A DNA stretch of 64,000 nt from Ceratotherium simum simum (GCF_000283155.1 NW_004454173.1:8067482-8131481), one strand, 5' to 3'; positions 10,720 through 23,159 are shown, counted from the first letter of the stretch. Notes: generated by a model from the letters alone, not told the origin. Numbers and translations: made by a program.

Positions 10720-11030
10720 TTTCTTTCTTTTTTTTTTGTGAGGAACATCAGCCCTGAGCTAACATCCCTGCTAATCCTCCTCTTTTTGCTGAGAAAGACC
10801 AGCTCTGAGCTAACATCTATTGCCAATCCTCCTCCTTTTTTTTTTTCTTTCCCCCAAAGCTCCAGCAGATAGTTGTAAGTCATAGTTGCACATCCTTCTA
10901 GTTGCTGTATGTGGGACACAGCCTCAGCATGGCCAGAGAAGTGGTGCATCGGTGCGCACCCAGGATCCGAACCTGGGCCACCAGTAGCAGAGCATGCGCA
11001 CTTAACCGCTAAGCCTCGGAGCCAGCCCCC
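10720..11030 (-). mobile_element. ERE SINE #3 (reverse), composite long form
   Basis: About 310 bp. It carries both the doubled GAGCTAACATC module and the CCAAAGCTCCAGCAGATAG module before the tRNA-like head. It is thus a composite of the two architectures seen elsewhere in the window. No clear TSD. Confidence 0.85.
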
Positions 11031-11706
11031 TTGTTTTTTTTTATTTTAAATAAATGAGATAACAAATGTACTATGTATCTAGCTTAGTGAGTTAGGGGAA
11101 AAAGTAAAGGAAACTAAGGGAGGTAACAACAGAAATAATTTATAAACTAGAAAATAGTGGAAATAATAATTGCAAGAACTAGTTTTTACTAAAAGTTAGG
11201 AAATAGAGAAATTGATGAGAACTATACCAAAAAAAAAAAAAAAAAAACAGAACTAGAGTTAGCATCAGAAAACATGGACTATGTAAAAACTAGGGATTTT
11301 TAAAATGAGAAGTCTGTGCTCAGATGTGTGATAAATATGTAAATCTCAATGTAACAATGCTATATGGCTGAGTGGCATTTTATTTGGTATACTGGTGATC
11401 AAATATGGTTCTATTATTTAGTTATCCAGTAGTTCTTTCTTTTCAGAAAAATACCTAGATATTTCATTCAACTTAGTTTCTAGCATAAAATTTTCTCATT
11501 TTGTCTGTGTGTGTAAATAGACATCATATACATACTTTTGGTAAGTTTGATTCAATTGTAAAGACTTAAGAGAAGACATTTATGTGGCAAAACTGAGAAG
11601 ACATTTATGTGGCAAAACTTCGCAGAGAATAATTTCATTAGCGTTCTTCCCTAATTAGGCTTTCAACAGAACACTGAATATCAAAAGTGTCAAAGCTGTA
11701 TAATAA
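11031..11706. other. Intronic sequence with poly(A) and a 25-bp duplication
   Basis: AT-rich. An A tract at about 11230-11247 could be a SINE/LINE tail but nothing recognisable precedes it. The perfect tandem duplication is listed separately. Confidence 0.5.
11570..11619. repeat. Perfect 2 x 25-bp tandem duplication
   Basis: GAGAAGACATTTATGTGGCA plus AAACT occurs twice head to tail (11570-11594, 11595-11619) with no mismatch. The identity implies a recent event. Confidence 0.9.
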
Positions 11707-11721
11707 AAATAGGAAAATGTG

Positions 11722-11956
11722 GGGCCGGCCTGGTGGCGTAGCGGTTAGGTGCACGCGCTCTGCTTCCCTGGCTCAGGGTTTGCAGGTTCGGATCCTGGGC
11801 GCACACCAATGCACCACTCGTCAAGCCATGCTGTGGCGGCATCCCATATAAAGTAGGAGATGGGCACAGATGTTAGCCCAGGGCCAATCTTCCTCAGCAA
11901 AGAGAGGGGGATTGGTGTCAGATGTTAGTTCAGGGCTAATCTTCCTCACAAAAAAT
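11722..11956 (+). mobile_element. ERE SINE #4 (forward)
   Basis: A long-type ERE from GGGCCGGCCTGGTGGCG to an A-rich tail, with a 15-bp TSD AAATAGGAAAATGTG at 11707-11721 and 11957-11971. Confidence 0.94.
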
Positions 11957-11971
11957 AAATAGGAAAATGTG

Positions 11972-12183
11972 AGGATGGACTGTGCTTATGTATTTTCTGA
12001 ATTCTCCCGTTGACATTGAACAGCTATACTTCTTAAGGCTAAATTTGAATTTAATGATCGATTTGGTTTTCCTCCTTTTGATTTGAATGTGTCACTGACT
12101 ATATGTTGATTATATAATGTGAGTTTCAGTGATAAAATGAATTGTGCTCAGGGAATAGCAGACATAATGGATAATATACATAT
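11972..12183. other. Unassigned intronic sequence
   Basis: Nothing recognised. Confidence 0.5.
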
Positions 12184-12668
12184 ATTTTTTATTGCAGTCA
12201 TAATAGTTTATAACATTGTGAAATTTCGGTTGTACATTATTATTTGTTAGTCACCATATAAATGCACCCCTTCACGCCTTGTGCCCAACCCCCACCACCT
12301 TCCCCCTGGTAACCACCAAACTGTTCTCTCTGTCCGTGTGTTAGTTTATCTTCCACATATGAGTGAAATCATACGGTGTTTGTCTTTCTCTGTCTGGCTT
12401 ATTTTGCTTAACATAATACCCTCAAGGTCCATCCATGTTGTTGCGAATGGGACGATTTTGTCTTTTTTTTTTATGGCTGAGTAGTGTTCCGTTGTATATA
12501 CCACATCTTCTTTATCCAGTCATCAGTCAGTGGATACTTGGGTTGCTTCCACGTCTTGGCTATAGTGAATAATGCTACAATGAACATAGGGGTGCATAAG
12601 TCTCTTCAGATTGTTGATTTCAAGTTCTTTGGATAAATACCCAGTAGTGGCATAGCTGGGTGCTATGT
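12184..12668 (-). mobile_element. L1 3' UTR and ORF2 end (reverse), part 1
   Basis: It starts with a T-rich edge (the L1 tail). A 3' UTR containing CCTTCCCCCTGGTAACCACC is followed by the antisense ORF2 C-terminus. It is cleaner than the other L1 copies here, suggesting a younger, lineage-specific L1. It is interrupted by ERE #5 and continues at 12922. Confidence 0.85.
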
Positions 12669-12921
12669 TTTTTTTTTTCTTCTGGTGAGGAAGATTAGCC
12701 CTGAACTAACATCTGTTGCCATTCTTCCTCTTTTTTCTGAGGAAGATTAGCCCTGGACTAACATCTGTGCCCATCTTCTCCTACTTTTTATATGTGGGAC
12801 TCCTGCCACAGCATGGCTTGATAAATGGTTTGTAGGTCCACGCTGGGGATCTGAACCTGCGAACCCTGGGTGGCTGAAGTGGAGTGTGCGAAATTAACCA
12901 CTATGCCAGCGGGCCGGCCCC
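12669..12921 (-). mobile_element. ERE SINE #5 (reverse), inside L1
   Basis: A long-type ERE with several diverged positions; the head ends GGGCCGGCCCC. It splits one L1: the L1 reads GCTGGGTGCTATG before it and CATGTGGTATTTC after it. The TSD is short or decayed. Confidence 0.88.
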
Positions 12922-13066
12922 CATGTGGTATTTCTATTTTTAATTTTTTGAGAAGTCTCCATACTGTTTTCCATAGTGGCTGCACCTGTTTGCATTCCCA
13001 CCAGCAGTGTATGAGGGTTCCCTTTTCTCCACATCCTCTCCAACATTTGTTATTTTTTGTCTTGGT
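12922..13066 (-). mobile_element. L1 ORF2 (reverse), part 2, up to the gap
   Basis: It continues part 1 (GGTATTTCTATTTTTAATTT, TTTGCATTCCCACCAGCAG) and stops at an N run. Confidence 0.85.
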
Positions 13067-13668
13067 NNNNNNNNNNNNNNNNNNNNNNNNNNNNNNNNNN
13101 NNNNNNNNNNNNNNNNNNNNNNNNNNNNNNNNNNNNNNNNNNNNNNNNNNNNNNNNNNNNNNNNNNNNNNNNNNNNNNNNNNNNNNNNNNNNNNNNNNNN
13201 NNNNNNNNNNNNNNNNNNNNNNNNNNNNNNNNNNNNNNNNNNNNNNNNNNNNNNNNNNNNNNNNNNNNNNNNNNNNNNNNNNNNNNNNNNNNNNNNNNNN
13301 NNNNNNNNNNNNNNNNNNNNNNNNNNNNNNNNNNNNNNNNNNNNNNNNNNNNNNNNNNNNNNNNNNNNNNNNNNNNNNNNNNNNNNNNNNNNNNNNNNNN
13401 NNNNNNNNNNNNNNNNNNNNNNNNNNNNNNNNNNNNNNNNNNNNNNNNNNNNNNNNNNNNNNNNNNNNNNNNNNNNNNNNNNNNNNNNNNNNNNNNNNNN
13501 NNNNNNNNNNNNNNNNNNNNNNNNNNNNNNNNNNNNNNNNNNNNNNNNNNNNNNNNNNNNNNNNNNNNNNNNNNNNNNNNNNNNNNNNNNNNNNNNNNNN
13601 NNNNNNNNNNNNNNNNNNNNNNNNNNNNNNNNNNNNNNNNNNNNNNNNNNNNNNNNNNNNNNNNNNNN
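13067..13668. other. Assembly gap (602 N)
   Basis: Flanked by two pieces of L1 ORF2 in the same orientation and order. From memory of L1 ORF2, the missing sequence between these two points is several hundred bases. The stated gap size is therefore plausible and the gap probably contains only L1. Confidence 0.9.
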
Positions 13669-13790
13669 ATGTGTGGGTTTTTTTCTGGGCTTTCAATTCT
13701 GTTCCATTGATCTGTGTGTCTATTTTTGTACTAGTACCATGCTGTTTTGATTATTATAGGTTGGTAGTATATTTTGAAGTCAGGGATTTG
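13669..13790 (-). mobile_element. L1 ORF2 (reverse), part 3
   Basis: It contains the antisense reverse-transcriptase-domain phrases CTGTTCCATTGATCTGTGTG and ACCATGCTGTTTTGATTA. It ends about 110 bp before the MNAT1 exon. Confidence 0.85.
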
Positions 13791-13866
13791 GATAATATTT
13801 TTAATGTGAGGAATTTAGTTTGTCTTTAAAATGACTACAGATAAGTAGTAATATGAAAGTAATATT

Positions 13867-14027
<161 letters not shown>

Positions 14028-14156
14028 GCCCAAAAGAACTTCTCATTGAGGACCTGATGTTTAGGGCTTTGTTGGTACTGTTTTTAGGTGACACTTTAAC
14101 ATTCTTCGATTTTGAGTTTAGAGAACTTTCTTCTTTTGTAACAAATGAATGGTGTT

Positions 14157-14406
14157 TGTGGCCGGCGTGGTGGCGTAGTGGTAAAGTTTGGCACGCTCTG
14201 CTTCGGCAGCCCAGGTTTGGTTTCCAGCCACAGACTACACCACTCATCAGCCATGCTGTGTCGGCGACCCACGTACAAGATAGAGGAAGATTGGCACAGT
14301 TGTTAGCTCAGGGCTAATCTTCTTCACGTCAAAGAAAAAAAAAGGAAGATTGGCAACAGATGTTAGCTCAGGGAAAATCTTCCTCAGCAAAAAAAAAAAA
14401 AAAAAA
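14157..14406 (+). mobile_element. ERE SINE #6 (forward), 135 bp after the MNAT1 exon
   Basis: A diverged ERE (GGCCGGCGTGGTGGCG head, damaged B box) with an internal A-rich interruption and a long A tail. A perfect 10-bp TSD GAATGGTGTT lies at 14147-14156 and 14407-14416. Confidence 0.93.
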
Positions 14407-14416
14407 GAATGGTGTT

Positions 14417-15886
14417 AAATACTAAGTTAATACATTATTTTTCTATGGTCTTGGTTAGGTCTTTTGAGACTGAGATTAGATTGTATTAGTTCCCTTCTAA
14501 GGCTGTCTGTGGCAGCTATACTGAAGTAGCTGTTCATTTTCAGTTCTCTGTGTATATTTTTAGAAATAGGGACTTAATTTAGTCAGTAGCAAGCCAATAA
14601 AAGATATGAGAGTTGAGCTCTTTGCTGTGAAAAGAGTAGATTTAATCACTGTCTGCTGTCTACAGTGAAACTATATATGAGAAATGAGCCATGAAATATG
14701 TTTTGTCCAAAGGTATAATGTAGGGCTAGCCCAGTGGCTCAAAAGCCATGTTATATGCATCCATTTTGGAAATGAATCAGGCATCGTGGCTTTTGTGAGT
14801 GATGGAGATGATCACTGTCTCAGGGGCACAAGTGAGTATTTGTATACTTGAAAAGTATGGGCAACGACTTTGTTGAATGGAGCAAATCATAGCTTGGTCT
14901 GGTGTCTTAATCTAAACTATTGAATGAGAAGATGATTCAGAAACCATTGTTTCTTAACACAATAAGATAGTGTGAAGAATGTAACGTGAAAAGGAAATAA
15001 TGGGTACAGTGAGACCGAGTAATTAAAAAGTAATTTAAAAAAAGACCGCAACAGCAAAAATAAGATAGATAAAACAGATAATAAAACTTACATGCATCTT
15101 CAAAACCAAAATCTTGAACATGTTGCATAGTACTTTACATATGAACATGAAGGCTCTAAAGTCAAATTGCTGTTAAAATGATAAATACTTTACTTGTCTG
15201 CTATTTGGTGGATCTTCAGATTTTCTTTAGTTCTGTATTCTCTTCAAGTCCTCTGACCTCCAAGCATGAAGCTGAGGGGATGTGAAACAAAACCTAAAAC
15301 CCCTTTTGAGTTTGAGAGACCAATTTATCAAATAATTGGCCTAAATGCTAAAATTAAAGCTTGAGAAGAAAGATAATATTAGGCTTTATGACATAATAAG
15401 TTATGAATGATATAGACATTGATTTATCCTCACTTACTGGGTGGCAAGAGCCAGAATTCTGTATCTCAAAAATACATTTTCTTAAAATCTTTACTTATAA
15501 TGTCAGTGAAGGCAAAGTATTTAAAATAGTACTCCTCTGTTACAAAGTTTTGCATTTCCCAATAATTTTGTCGTCATTTGAAAGATCATGGAAATGGCCA
15601 TGCAGAATAACAATACACAAGTGAAATGTAAGACAACAATTAGTGCAAAGGATAGGGAGAGGGAAAACACTGTGCTGTTATAATGTTCTTACGCTATACA
15701 TGAAGTGGTATAATAGTATCTGGAGATAGACTGTGATAAGTTAAAGATGTTTAGTATAAACCTTAGAGCAAGTACTAAAACCGTAAGACAGAGAGATAGT
15801 CAAGAAGTCAATAGCAGAGAAAATAACGAGATATAGAAAATAATCCATTAGCAAAAAGGAGGACAGGTAAAGCGGATGGCAAAAAG
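14417..15886. other. Unique intronic sequence
   Basis: No gene or full repeat recognised. A 20-bp ERE-head-like fragment (GGGCTAGCCCAGTGGCTC) lies at 14723-14740 without the rest of an element. Short frames at 14937-15128 and 15403-15624 have no support. Confidence 0.5.
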
Positions 15887-15896
15887 TAAAGAAATG

Positions 15897-16151
15897 AGGG
15901 GCCGGCCCACTGGTGCAAGTGGTTAAGTGCGCATGCTCTGCTGTGGCGGCCCAGGGTTCGCCGGTTTGGATCCCGGGCGTGCACCGACATGCTGCTTGTC
16001 AAGCCATGCTGTGGTGGCATCCCATATAAAGTGGAGGAAGATGGGCATGGATGTTAGCCCAGGGCCAGTCTTCCTCAGCAAAAAAAGAGGAGGATTGGCA
16101 GATGTTAGCACAGGGCTGATCTCCTCACACAAAAAAAATAAAATAAAAAAA
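15897..16151 (+). mobile_element. ERE SINE #7 (forward)
   Basis: A long-type ERE with GGGGCCGGCCCACTGGTG head, B-box region and an A/T-rich tail; 10-bp TSD TAAAGAAATG at 15887-15896 and 16152-16161. Confidence 0.94.
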
Positions 16152-16240
16152 TAAAGAAATGGGACAATTAGGAAACAAATAGCGTGATGGTAGGTTTAAT
16201 CTTAACTATATCGGTAATTACACTACATGTAAATGTTCTA

Positions 16241-16441
16241 AACCAGCATTATCCAATGCAACTTTCTGAAATGATGGAAATATTCTATGTCTGTGCTGTC
16301 CAATATAGTAGCTACCAGTTACATGTTTCTACTGAGCACTTAAATGTGCCTCGTGCAATTGAAGAATTTAAATTTAAATTTTATTCAGTTTAAATAACCA
16401 CATATGGCTAGTAGCTACCATATTGGATAGCACAGCTCTCA
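16241..16441. mobile_element. MER-type non-autonomous DNA transposon (hAT-like)
   Basis: About 200 bp with matching ends: CATTATCCAAT near 16246 and ATTGGATAGCACAGCTC near 16422-16438. Internal phrases GTGCTGTCCAATATAGTAGC and CACATATGGCTAGTAGC are typical of a common mammalian MER element. The family name is uncertain. Confidence 0.6.
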
Positions 16442-17690
16442 ATACTCTAGATAATAGGCAGAGATTGCCAGATTGGATTTAAAAAGCAAGATTTATACTA
16501 TGTTTTCTACAAGGATTTGGCATTATATATCAAGATAGAATTTCTCTGAGCTTTAAAAGTTTCTCTGAACTTCTTAGATCTATAATTTGTTGCTTTTATT
16601 CTGTAAATATTTAAACCATTATCTCTTCACAGATTTATTCGGGCCCTTTTTCTCTCTCTTTTCATTCTGAGACTGATTTCACATGTTAGACCTTTTGATA
16701 TTGTTTTACAGTTCTTCAATGCTCTGTTTTGTGTTTTTGAATCTTTTCTTAAATTTGTGTTTCAAAAGTTTGGATAATTCCTCTTGTTCTGTCGTCAAGT
16801 TCACTTATTCTTCTTCTGTGTCCCTTCTGCTGCTACGCCCATCAAAGGAATTCTTTCACATATTGCAATCTTCATATCTAGCATTTCCATTTTGCTCCTT
16901 TTTGTAATTTTCATCTCTGCTGAAATTCCCTGTTTATACATGTTATCCACCTTTTCCACTAGATCCTTTAACTTATTAATCATGTTCTTTTAAAGTGCCT
17001 CTTTGATAGTTCCAACATCTCTGGGTCTGGTTTTGTTGACTATTTTATATCTTCATGATAAATTTGTTTTTTGGTTTTTTTGCTTTCTTGTGTTGATTGT
17101 AATTATTGTTTGAATATTGGACATTCTGTGTAATAGAACATTAGATACTGAGATAAATAATATTTATGTGCAGAAAAATTTATGTCCCTTTTCTGGCAGG
17201 CCATTAGTGTAGGGTGTTTAGTATTAAGCATGTGGTTTGATCTCGGTTTGGTTTTTGTGGTTGCTCTAGTTACCATCAGTGTATCACAGGCTTCAAATTC
17301 TTCCAGTCATAGTCTATTGCAACTTGTGCCTAGTATGAGGCCTGAAGTGCTAGAGGGATTTTCTTAGTCTTCTTGCTCTACCCTCAGGTTTCAGCAGGCT
17401 CCGCAAGGAGGTTGCACAGAGGAGTTCTCTTGCAGCGTGCCTTGCCAGCAATAGACTGCTCTTGCTTTTTATTTGGACTCAGTCTTGTGGTGGCAGCAAG
17501 GGGCGTCTTAGTTCTCCTGTTCCCGCTTTAGTCTTAGGAGGTCCTGTGTGCTGGAGCCTCAGGGTGACGCTTTCTCAGTGTACCTGTCTTTCCCAGAGGC
17601 AGACACCTTCTGTCTCCTACATTAGGGTGCAGGTGGGCAGTGGTTGGAGGGCTTTCATTAATCCTTGACTATTTAGAATACAGTTAGTTC
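16442..17690. mobile_element. Old L1M-like sequence (uncertain)
   Basis: T-rich with phrases such as GGACATTCTGTGTAATAGA and TTTTGTTGACTATTTTATAT that resemble untranslated regions of old mammalian L1s. It has small open frames (16683-16907, 17182-17367) but no host gene signal. Strand and edges are not resolved. Confidence 0.35.
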
Positions 17691-20124
17691 CAGAATTCTA
17701 GAAGTAGACTTTTGTCTCTCTCAGCAAAGATTGTACATATATTCTATATCCACAGCAGTTAAGAAGGCAAGTTGTTCTGATTACAAATAAACATATATGT
17801 ATTTCAAGCAATAGACCTTGACTGTAGCAGTTTCTTTTAGCCATCTGTGGCTAAGTAATGGAGGAATTTCTGCATCATCAATGGTGATATCAGAATTGCT
17901 AAAGAAACATCAACTTTTTCTTGATGTAGAACTATATATCTACCGAAATAGAATGCACCTCACACTTTCCTTCTCTTCAGCCTCTACCTTGAGGAAGGGA
18001 TTGAATTCTATACAGTTTTTGTTTTTGGAGCTGGGTTTAGCTCCAAGTGGTCTCTTTGGTGATATGTTATGACCTCATATGTAAACATTTACCAAAATAA
18101 ATCCTAAATTGATTTCTTATGCTACTAGTTCATTTTCTTTTCTAGAATTATTATTTGAAGCTATATGCTTTCCTATTTTTTTTCTTGTTACTCTAGATCT
18201 AAGAATATATTTTTACCTAATCTAATTCTCAGAAATGTTTAGAGATGAACTGAAGAAGTTGCTCTGTGAAGTGACTTTTCAGAGAATGATTTGATATTCT
18301 CAAGGGTGCTGTTCTTGAAGTACAAGGAATATAAACTTCAGTTGACTGAAGTTATAGATTTACACATCTGTCCTAAGAGTTCTCCACATCTGTCTAGAAG
18401 ATTGCATCTAATAAGCCCCAGTTATCCCTTTACAATGGGCTATCCCCCATCTCCCAATCCTCTAGCTTCTAGTCGTCTCTGTTTTCTTTTTCCATTACAA
18501 TAAAAGTTCCATCTTATGTTATGTTATCCTACAGAGAAACAAGTTCAGTTTCTCTAGAGTCAAATAGAGACTAAATCAACTACCTTATTTCCATTTTCTT
18601 GTTTATGCTTTGAAGTCTGTATATGATGAGGTTAAGAACAGTACACTTTTTAGCTTCACGTTAGTTGGTGTAAAACTGTGGATGCAGGCACTTTCAAAAT
18701 AATTTTAATTAGATATTTTTGGGAGTGGGTGACATAAGGTTTTGGAGGCATCGTGTCTCCAGAGAACTACATTCTGTCCTTATGTGTTTTGATAAAGGAT
18801 GAAATCAAAAGTACATTGCCATGAGATTTTAGGTGGTTTTTACTAAAAATCTTTTCTAAAGTTAGTTAAAGTTGAGAAGTAGATGAAGAATAAATGAGAA
18901 TTTCTCATTCAGGAGGGTAATTATGAATATATTATTTTAGTTCAAATGGCACTGGCAGTACTCCTCCCTGGCTTGCTCAAGGCAATATGTAAACATGTTT
19001 TATTAATTCTGTGCCAGTGGAGGAGCAAGCATTGGGAAAACTTAACTGCTAATTGAAATTCCCCAGACTATGGCTTTAGTGGTTAATGTAGTAAAGTCTC
19101 ATTGATTGGCACTGTGACACTGTCTTCTTAATAAACTGACTTTCTAGTTAATATTTTACTACCTTCCACCTAAAGGAGAGTTATTCCTTTAACTGATATA
19201 AATTATAAGCATTTATCAATTTTATTCATCAATCTCAAATTATTTAATTAGATATTACTACTGTTTTAAATAGATATGAGTGATTTATTTATATGAGCTG
19301 TTCATTCATGAGCCTATTATAGAAATAAGGAAAGACTGTTGTTTTGTAAGATAAAATACGATCTTTAAGTAAGATGTATATTTTTCAGTTATCCTTATTT
19401 ATGAATTTAAACCAAGCCATTTGCTACGAAAATTCTGTAGAATAAAATTTTAATCTTCATTTCCTGTAGAACATTTCTGTATGTTTGTTTGTGGTAGAGT
19501 GTTATATCCAAATTGACACTTCATTTCTGTCTCTTCTGTTAACGTAACTGATATAAGTTTTGTGCTATTAATTATAATAGCTTTAAAAAATAGATTTAAA
19601 CTATGATGGTTTAATATCTTGAGTCCTTCCTAACCAGGTAATAAGATTATTTAGCTATTTTTACAGTCAGTAGTGAAAAAAATTGTGGTAGTAATGATAG
19701 TATTGAATTAACTGAGTTAACTAGAACCTGATGATAATTAGATGCAAGTTTCTTGTTTGATCTCCATCAGCACCTATCAGTTTTGTTTTCTTGTGTGGCC
19801 ACAGACTACGTTGATAAAAACCAACCTGCTGAGCAGAAGTAACTGACTAGTTACAGCAAAAGTAACTGACCTGTGACAAAGCAATTAAACGTGTTCATTC
19901 TTGAGGGAATAGGGTAGAGTATAGTCCCCCCAAAATAGAAGATCCACCTTCACAGTAACCTTGGAGATACTTTTCATGACCCTTTTTTTTTGTTCTTAAA
20001 AAATTGATAAATTGGAACTTTATATGTCAAGAATTTGAGAGGAGATGTTGAACATACTCTAACAAATTTTTTGTTATAACACTCTGTCTCCCTTCTTAAG
20101 CTCTTCCTCACTGTTGCCATAGAA
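17691..20124. other. Unique intronic sequence
   Basis: 2.4 kb with no recognised repeat, exon or RNA gene. Short open frames at 17818-18072 and 18291-18503 lack splice or domain support. Confidence 0.5.
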
Positions 20125-20400
20125 TACTTTCTAATTTCTCAATATGGTCATGTCTCTCTATGAATATCCTTTGATGGCTCATCATCAGCTACATAATCTG
20201 ACCCCTGTCTACCTTCATAGGCATATATCCTGTCCTTCTCATACTTTGTGTTTCTTAAGAACCTCATGGTGTCACACGTTTTGTCCCTTGCATGTGCTGT
20301 TTCATTTCCTTAGAGGCTCTTTGCCTTTATATTTGTGGCACAGTCCTCCCAGTAATTTCTTTCCCTTTCTTCCTCTCTATACATGAATTATCTGTTTATT
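20125..20400 (+). mobile_element. L2 LINE fragment (forward)
   Basis: It resembles the L2 3' region: TTTGATGGCTCATCATCAGC, ATAATCTGACCCCTGTCTACC, CTTGCATGTGCTGTTTCATT. It is heavily diverged. Confidence 0.6.
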
Positions 20401-20589
20401 CTCCTTGTCCTCTTTGCTATTGGGGTAGTATTGTTTTCCTTATTTATTTATATGAGTCAGCCGTATAGTAAGATTATTAACTCTTGAAATTAATAAATTT
20501 TATTTTTTTATTCTTCTATTGTTTATGATGTGAAGTAGTTTTAACCTCTGAGCGGTAAGATATATTGATGACGTACTGTTAATTTCCGT
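20401..20589. other. Unassigned AT-rich sequence
   Basis: Nothing recognised. Confidence 0.4.
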
Positions 20590-20934
20590 TGTTCTTCTGC
20601 TTAGGAAGTCCTAAACTAACACAAAACTTTGTATTTATTTATATTCTAATTTTTATGTAGCTTCAATTTTTACATTTAATTACTTAATGCATCTGGAATT
20701 TATTTTGTTGTAAGGAGCTATAAAAAAATCTTTACTCGATTTTTTCAACATAGTAAATCAATTGGCCTAGAATAATTTATTCAATAATCCTTTTCTCCAT
20801 TGATATGTGATATACTAAGACTTTTTCTCCGCTGTCCTTTCTTTTCCATTAATCTGTTTCAGTTTTTTTCACAGTATCACATTATTGTTAATTTAAATTC
20901 ATGATGTGTTTTGATAATATCGTGTATTTATTTT
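20590..20934 (-). mobile_element. L1 ORF2 fragment (reverse), left half
   Basis: Antisense L1 ORF2: AATGCATCTGGAATTTATTTTG, TTATTCAATAATCC, TCCATTGATATGTGATA. It is split by the MaLR LTR and resumes at 21447. Confidence 0.6.
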
Positions 20935-21446
20935 CTGTTGCTGTGTATAAAATTACCACAAATTTAAGCAGCTTACAACAACATCCATTTGTATCTCATT
21001 TATTATCAGTATCTGTGAATCAGCAGTCTGGGCGTGGGTTTCTTGGATCCTCTACTCAGGTTGCACATGGCTGCACTTAAAGTGTCAGCACGTGCTGTGG
21101 TTCCATGTAGGCGAGGTTTGGGGGTCCTCATCCAAGCTCATTCATATTATTGGCACAATTGGTTTCCTTGCAGATGTAGAACTCACAGTGGCTTCCATCT
21201 TCTTCAATGCTAACAGGAGAAAATCTCTTTGAATCTCTTCCTTTTTAAGATCTCCTACCTGATTAAGCCTGGCCCTTTTTATTTACTCACAATCAACTAA
21301 TTTGAGATCTTAATTACATCTGGAAAATTCCTTTTGCCATGTAATATAATTTCAGGAGTGAAATCCATCATATCCACAAGGAAGGAACTATGCAAGAATG
21401 CACACAAGGGGGTTGGAATCTTGGGGGCCATCAGAATTCTACGTAC
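20935..21446 (-). mobile_element. MaLR (MLT1-like) LTR (reverse), nested in L1
   Basis: Phrases CTGTTGCTGTGTATAAAATT, AATCAGCAGTCTGGGCGTGG, TTAATTACATCTGG and CTTTTGCCATGTAA are typical of the ERVL-MaLR LTR complement. It ends ...TACGTACCACA, and L1 sequence continues on both sides. Confidence 0.6.
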
Positions 21447-22260
21447 CACAGGTGGGACAGGTCTTCCTTTGCTATTTATCTTTTTCAGAGTATTCTTAGC
21501 ATTTTTATACATTTATTCTTCCAACTAAACTTTCTTGGCCAAAGAACAACTAAGCACTCTGTAATTCTTTCAAGTTTTCTGTACATTTGAAAATTTTCAT
21601 AATAAAATATTGTAAAACAAGTAATCAAACAAAACAAACCAAAACCCGCCGACAACTTAACTAAGAGAGAGCTATCCCTGTCCCCGCCAGATAACAACCG
21701 AGCACCACTCCCTTTGGGATTTTATTTGGAATTGCTTTAAACTATAAACTGATTAGAAAAGAATGTGCATTTAAAATTTATTGAGTTTTCAAATATCTCA
21801 CACATTCCTTGGAAATTAATTTTTGTTGTATCATACTTGTGATACTGTTATAAAATTGTTTTCATTATGTTTTCTAACTGGTTTTTGCTTAAATGTATTT
21901 TTAGTTTGTATCCAGCTGCTTTATTGAACTCTAATAATTTTCATTATTCTATTAGGTGACTATCTGGGGTTTTATTTGGAAGTCAGTCATCTGAAAAAAT
22001 GAATTTTTTCTTTTAAATGGTTGATCTCTGACTTTAGTTTTATATTGTATTGCATTTGGCTAGAACTTCTTGATCTGGTGTTAAACAATTCTGATAACTG
22101 CAGTTTCTTGTTGCTGATTTTGTTTGTGAATGCTTCCAGTCTTTCATCATTATCATGTTTGCTGTTTAGTGATTTTTCTTAACATGTTGAATTAAGTATT
22201 TTTTTAAATCACCTTGAAAAAATTTCTGTTTTTTGGTCAAGGTCTTTACCTATTAACTTA
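21447..22260 (-). mobile_element. L1 ORF2 fragment (reverse), right half
   Basis: 21447-21525 and 21700-22260 continue the antisense L1 ORF2 (TTTTTCAGAGTATTCTTAGC; TCCAGCTGCTTTATTGAA; GGCTAGAACTTCTTGAT). A non-L1 segment at about 21526-21699 (CATAATAAAATATTG...) interrupts it. Confidence 0.55.
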
Positions 22261-23159
22261 TTATACATGGATTGCCTAAGAATGGAGAAAAGGTGTTTGT
22301 TTTGTTTTTGATACTGTCTGCTCAAGTTTATATGTTAGTTTCAGAAAGAGCCTCAGGGGCACCAGAAAATCAAAGAATATGGAAAAATACAAAAGTCACA
22401 AAAAAGATTACAGTATGTGTGTGTATATAATGTATGTTATACTTTGTTGTAGTTATGAAAGTATTACTAAATTAACTTTTTTTGTTGGCCTTGATGGCAA
22501 AATGTCTTTAGTATCTGTTTTTGTTGGCATTTGAATTAGAAATCAGCTCACACATCTAACATGAACCTTTGTGCTTAAAGTTCTAGTCTGGCTCTAGTCT
22601 GGTAAGTTTTAAATCTTTTTTATGCAATCATGGAAAAAAATATGTTTCTGCTTGAAGCAGTTGTCAAACAAGCTTCTTTCATCGACAGTCAGACACAAGG
22701 CAGCTGAATGAGGCTGTTTAGTCTAGAGAAAATGCTCATGAGATTACAAGGTCACTGAGGAAATGTAATTATGCAGTTGATTCCAGAATAGTCTTTTGTA
22801 GTAAGGACTTTAAGAGTCTTAAATCATAATATTAATTTAAAAAATATATATATATTCCAAAATTAATCTCCAAAAGAAAAACAGCCCTAAATAAACTGAA
22901 TTATTTAGTTTAATAATAAAATTATAATTATAAATTGTTACAATGAAATATAGTTTTAATTCACATTTATACAGGACCCTAAAAAAGCAAGTTTAATTTA
23001 TTATTGGAATTTGGTCAATTCTTCCCAAATCACTATAAAACTTAATAGACCCTGTATATCTATATATAATTGTCTCCATTGGGAAATAAAACCTCATAGT
23101 AATTAGCTCATGTTAATTGAGAACGAAAGCAATTGATTGTTTAGCAGTTCCTTTACTTT
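22261..23159. other. Unique AT-rich intronic sequence
   Basis: No feature recognised beyond short TA-rich runs (e.g. 22843-22856). Confidence 0.5.

Noticed and set aside
12788..13829. Large open frames of 217-319 codons
   Set aside because: They exist only because 602 Ns translate without stops. The real bases are L1 and ERE.
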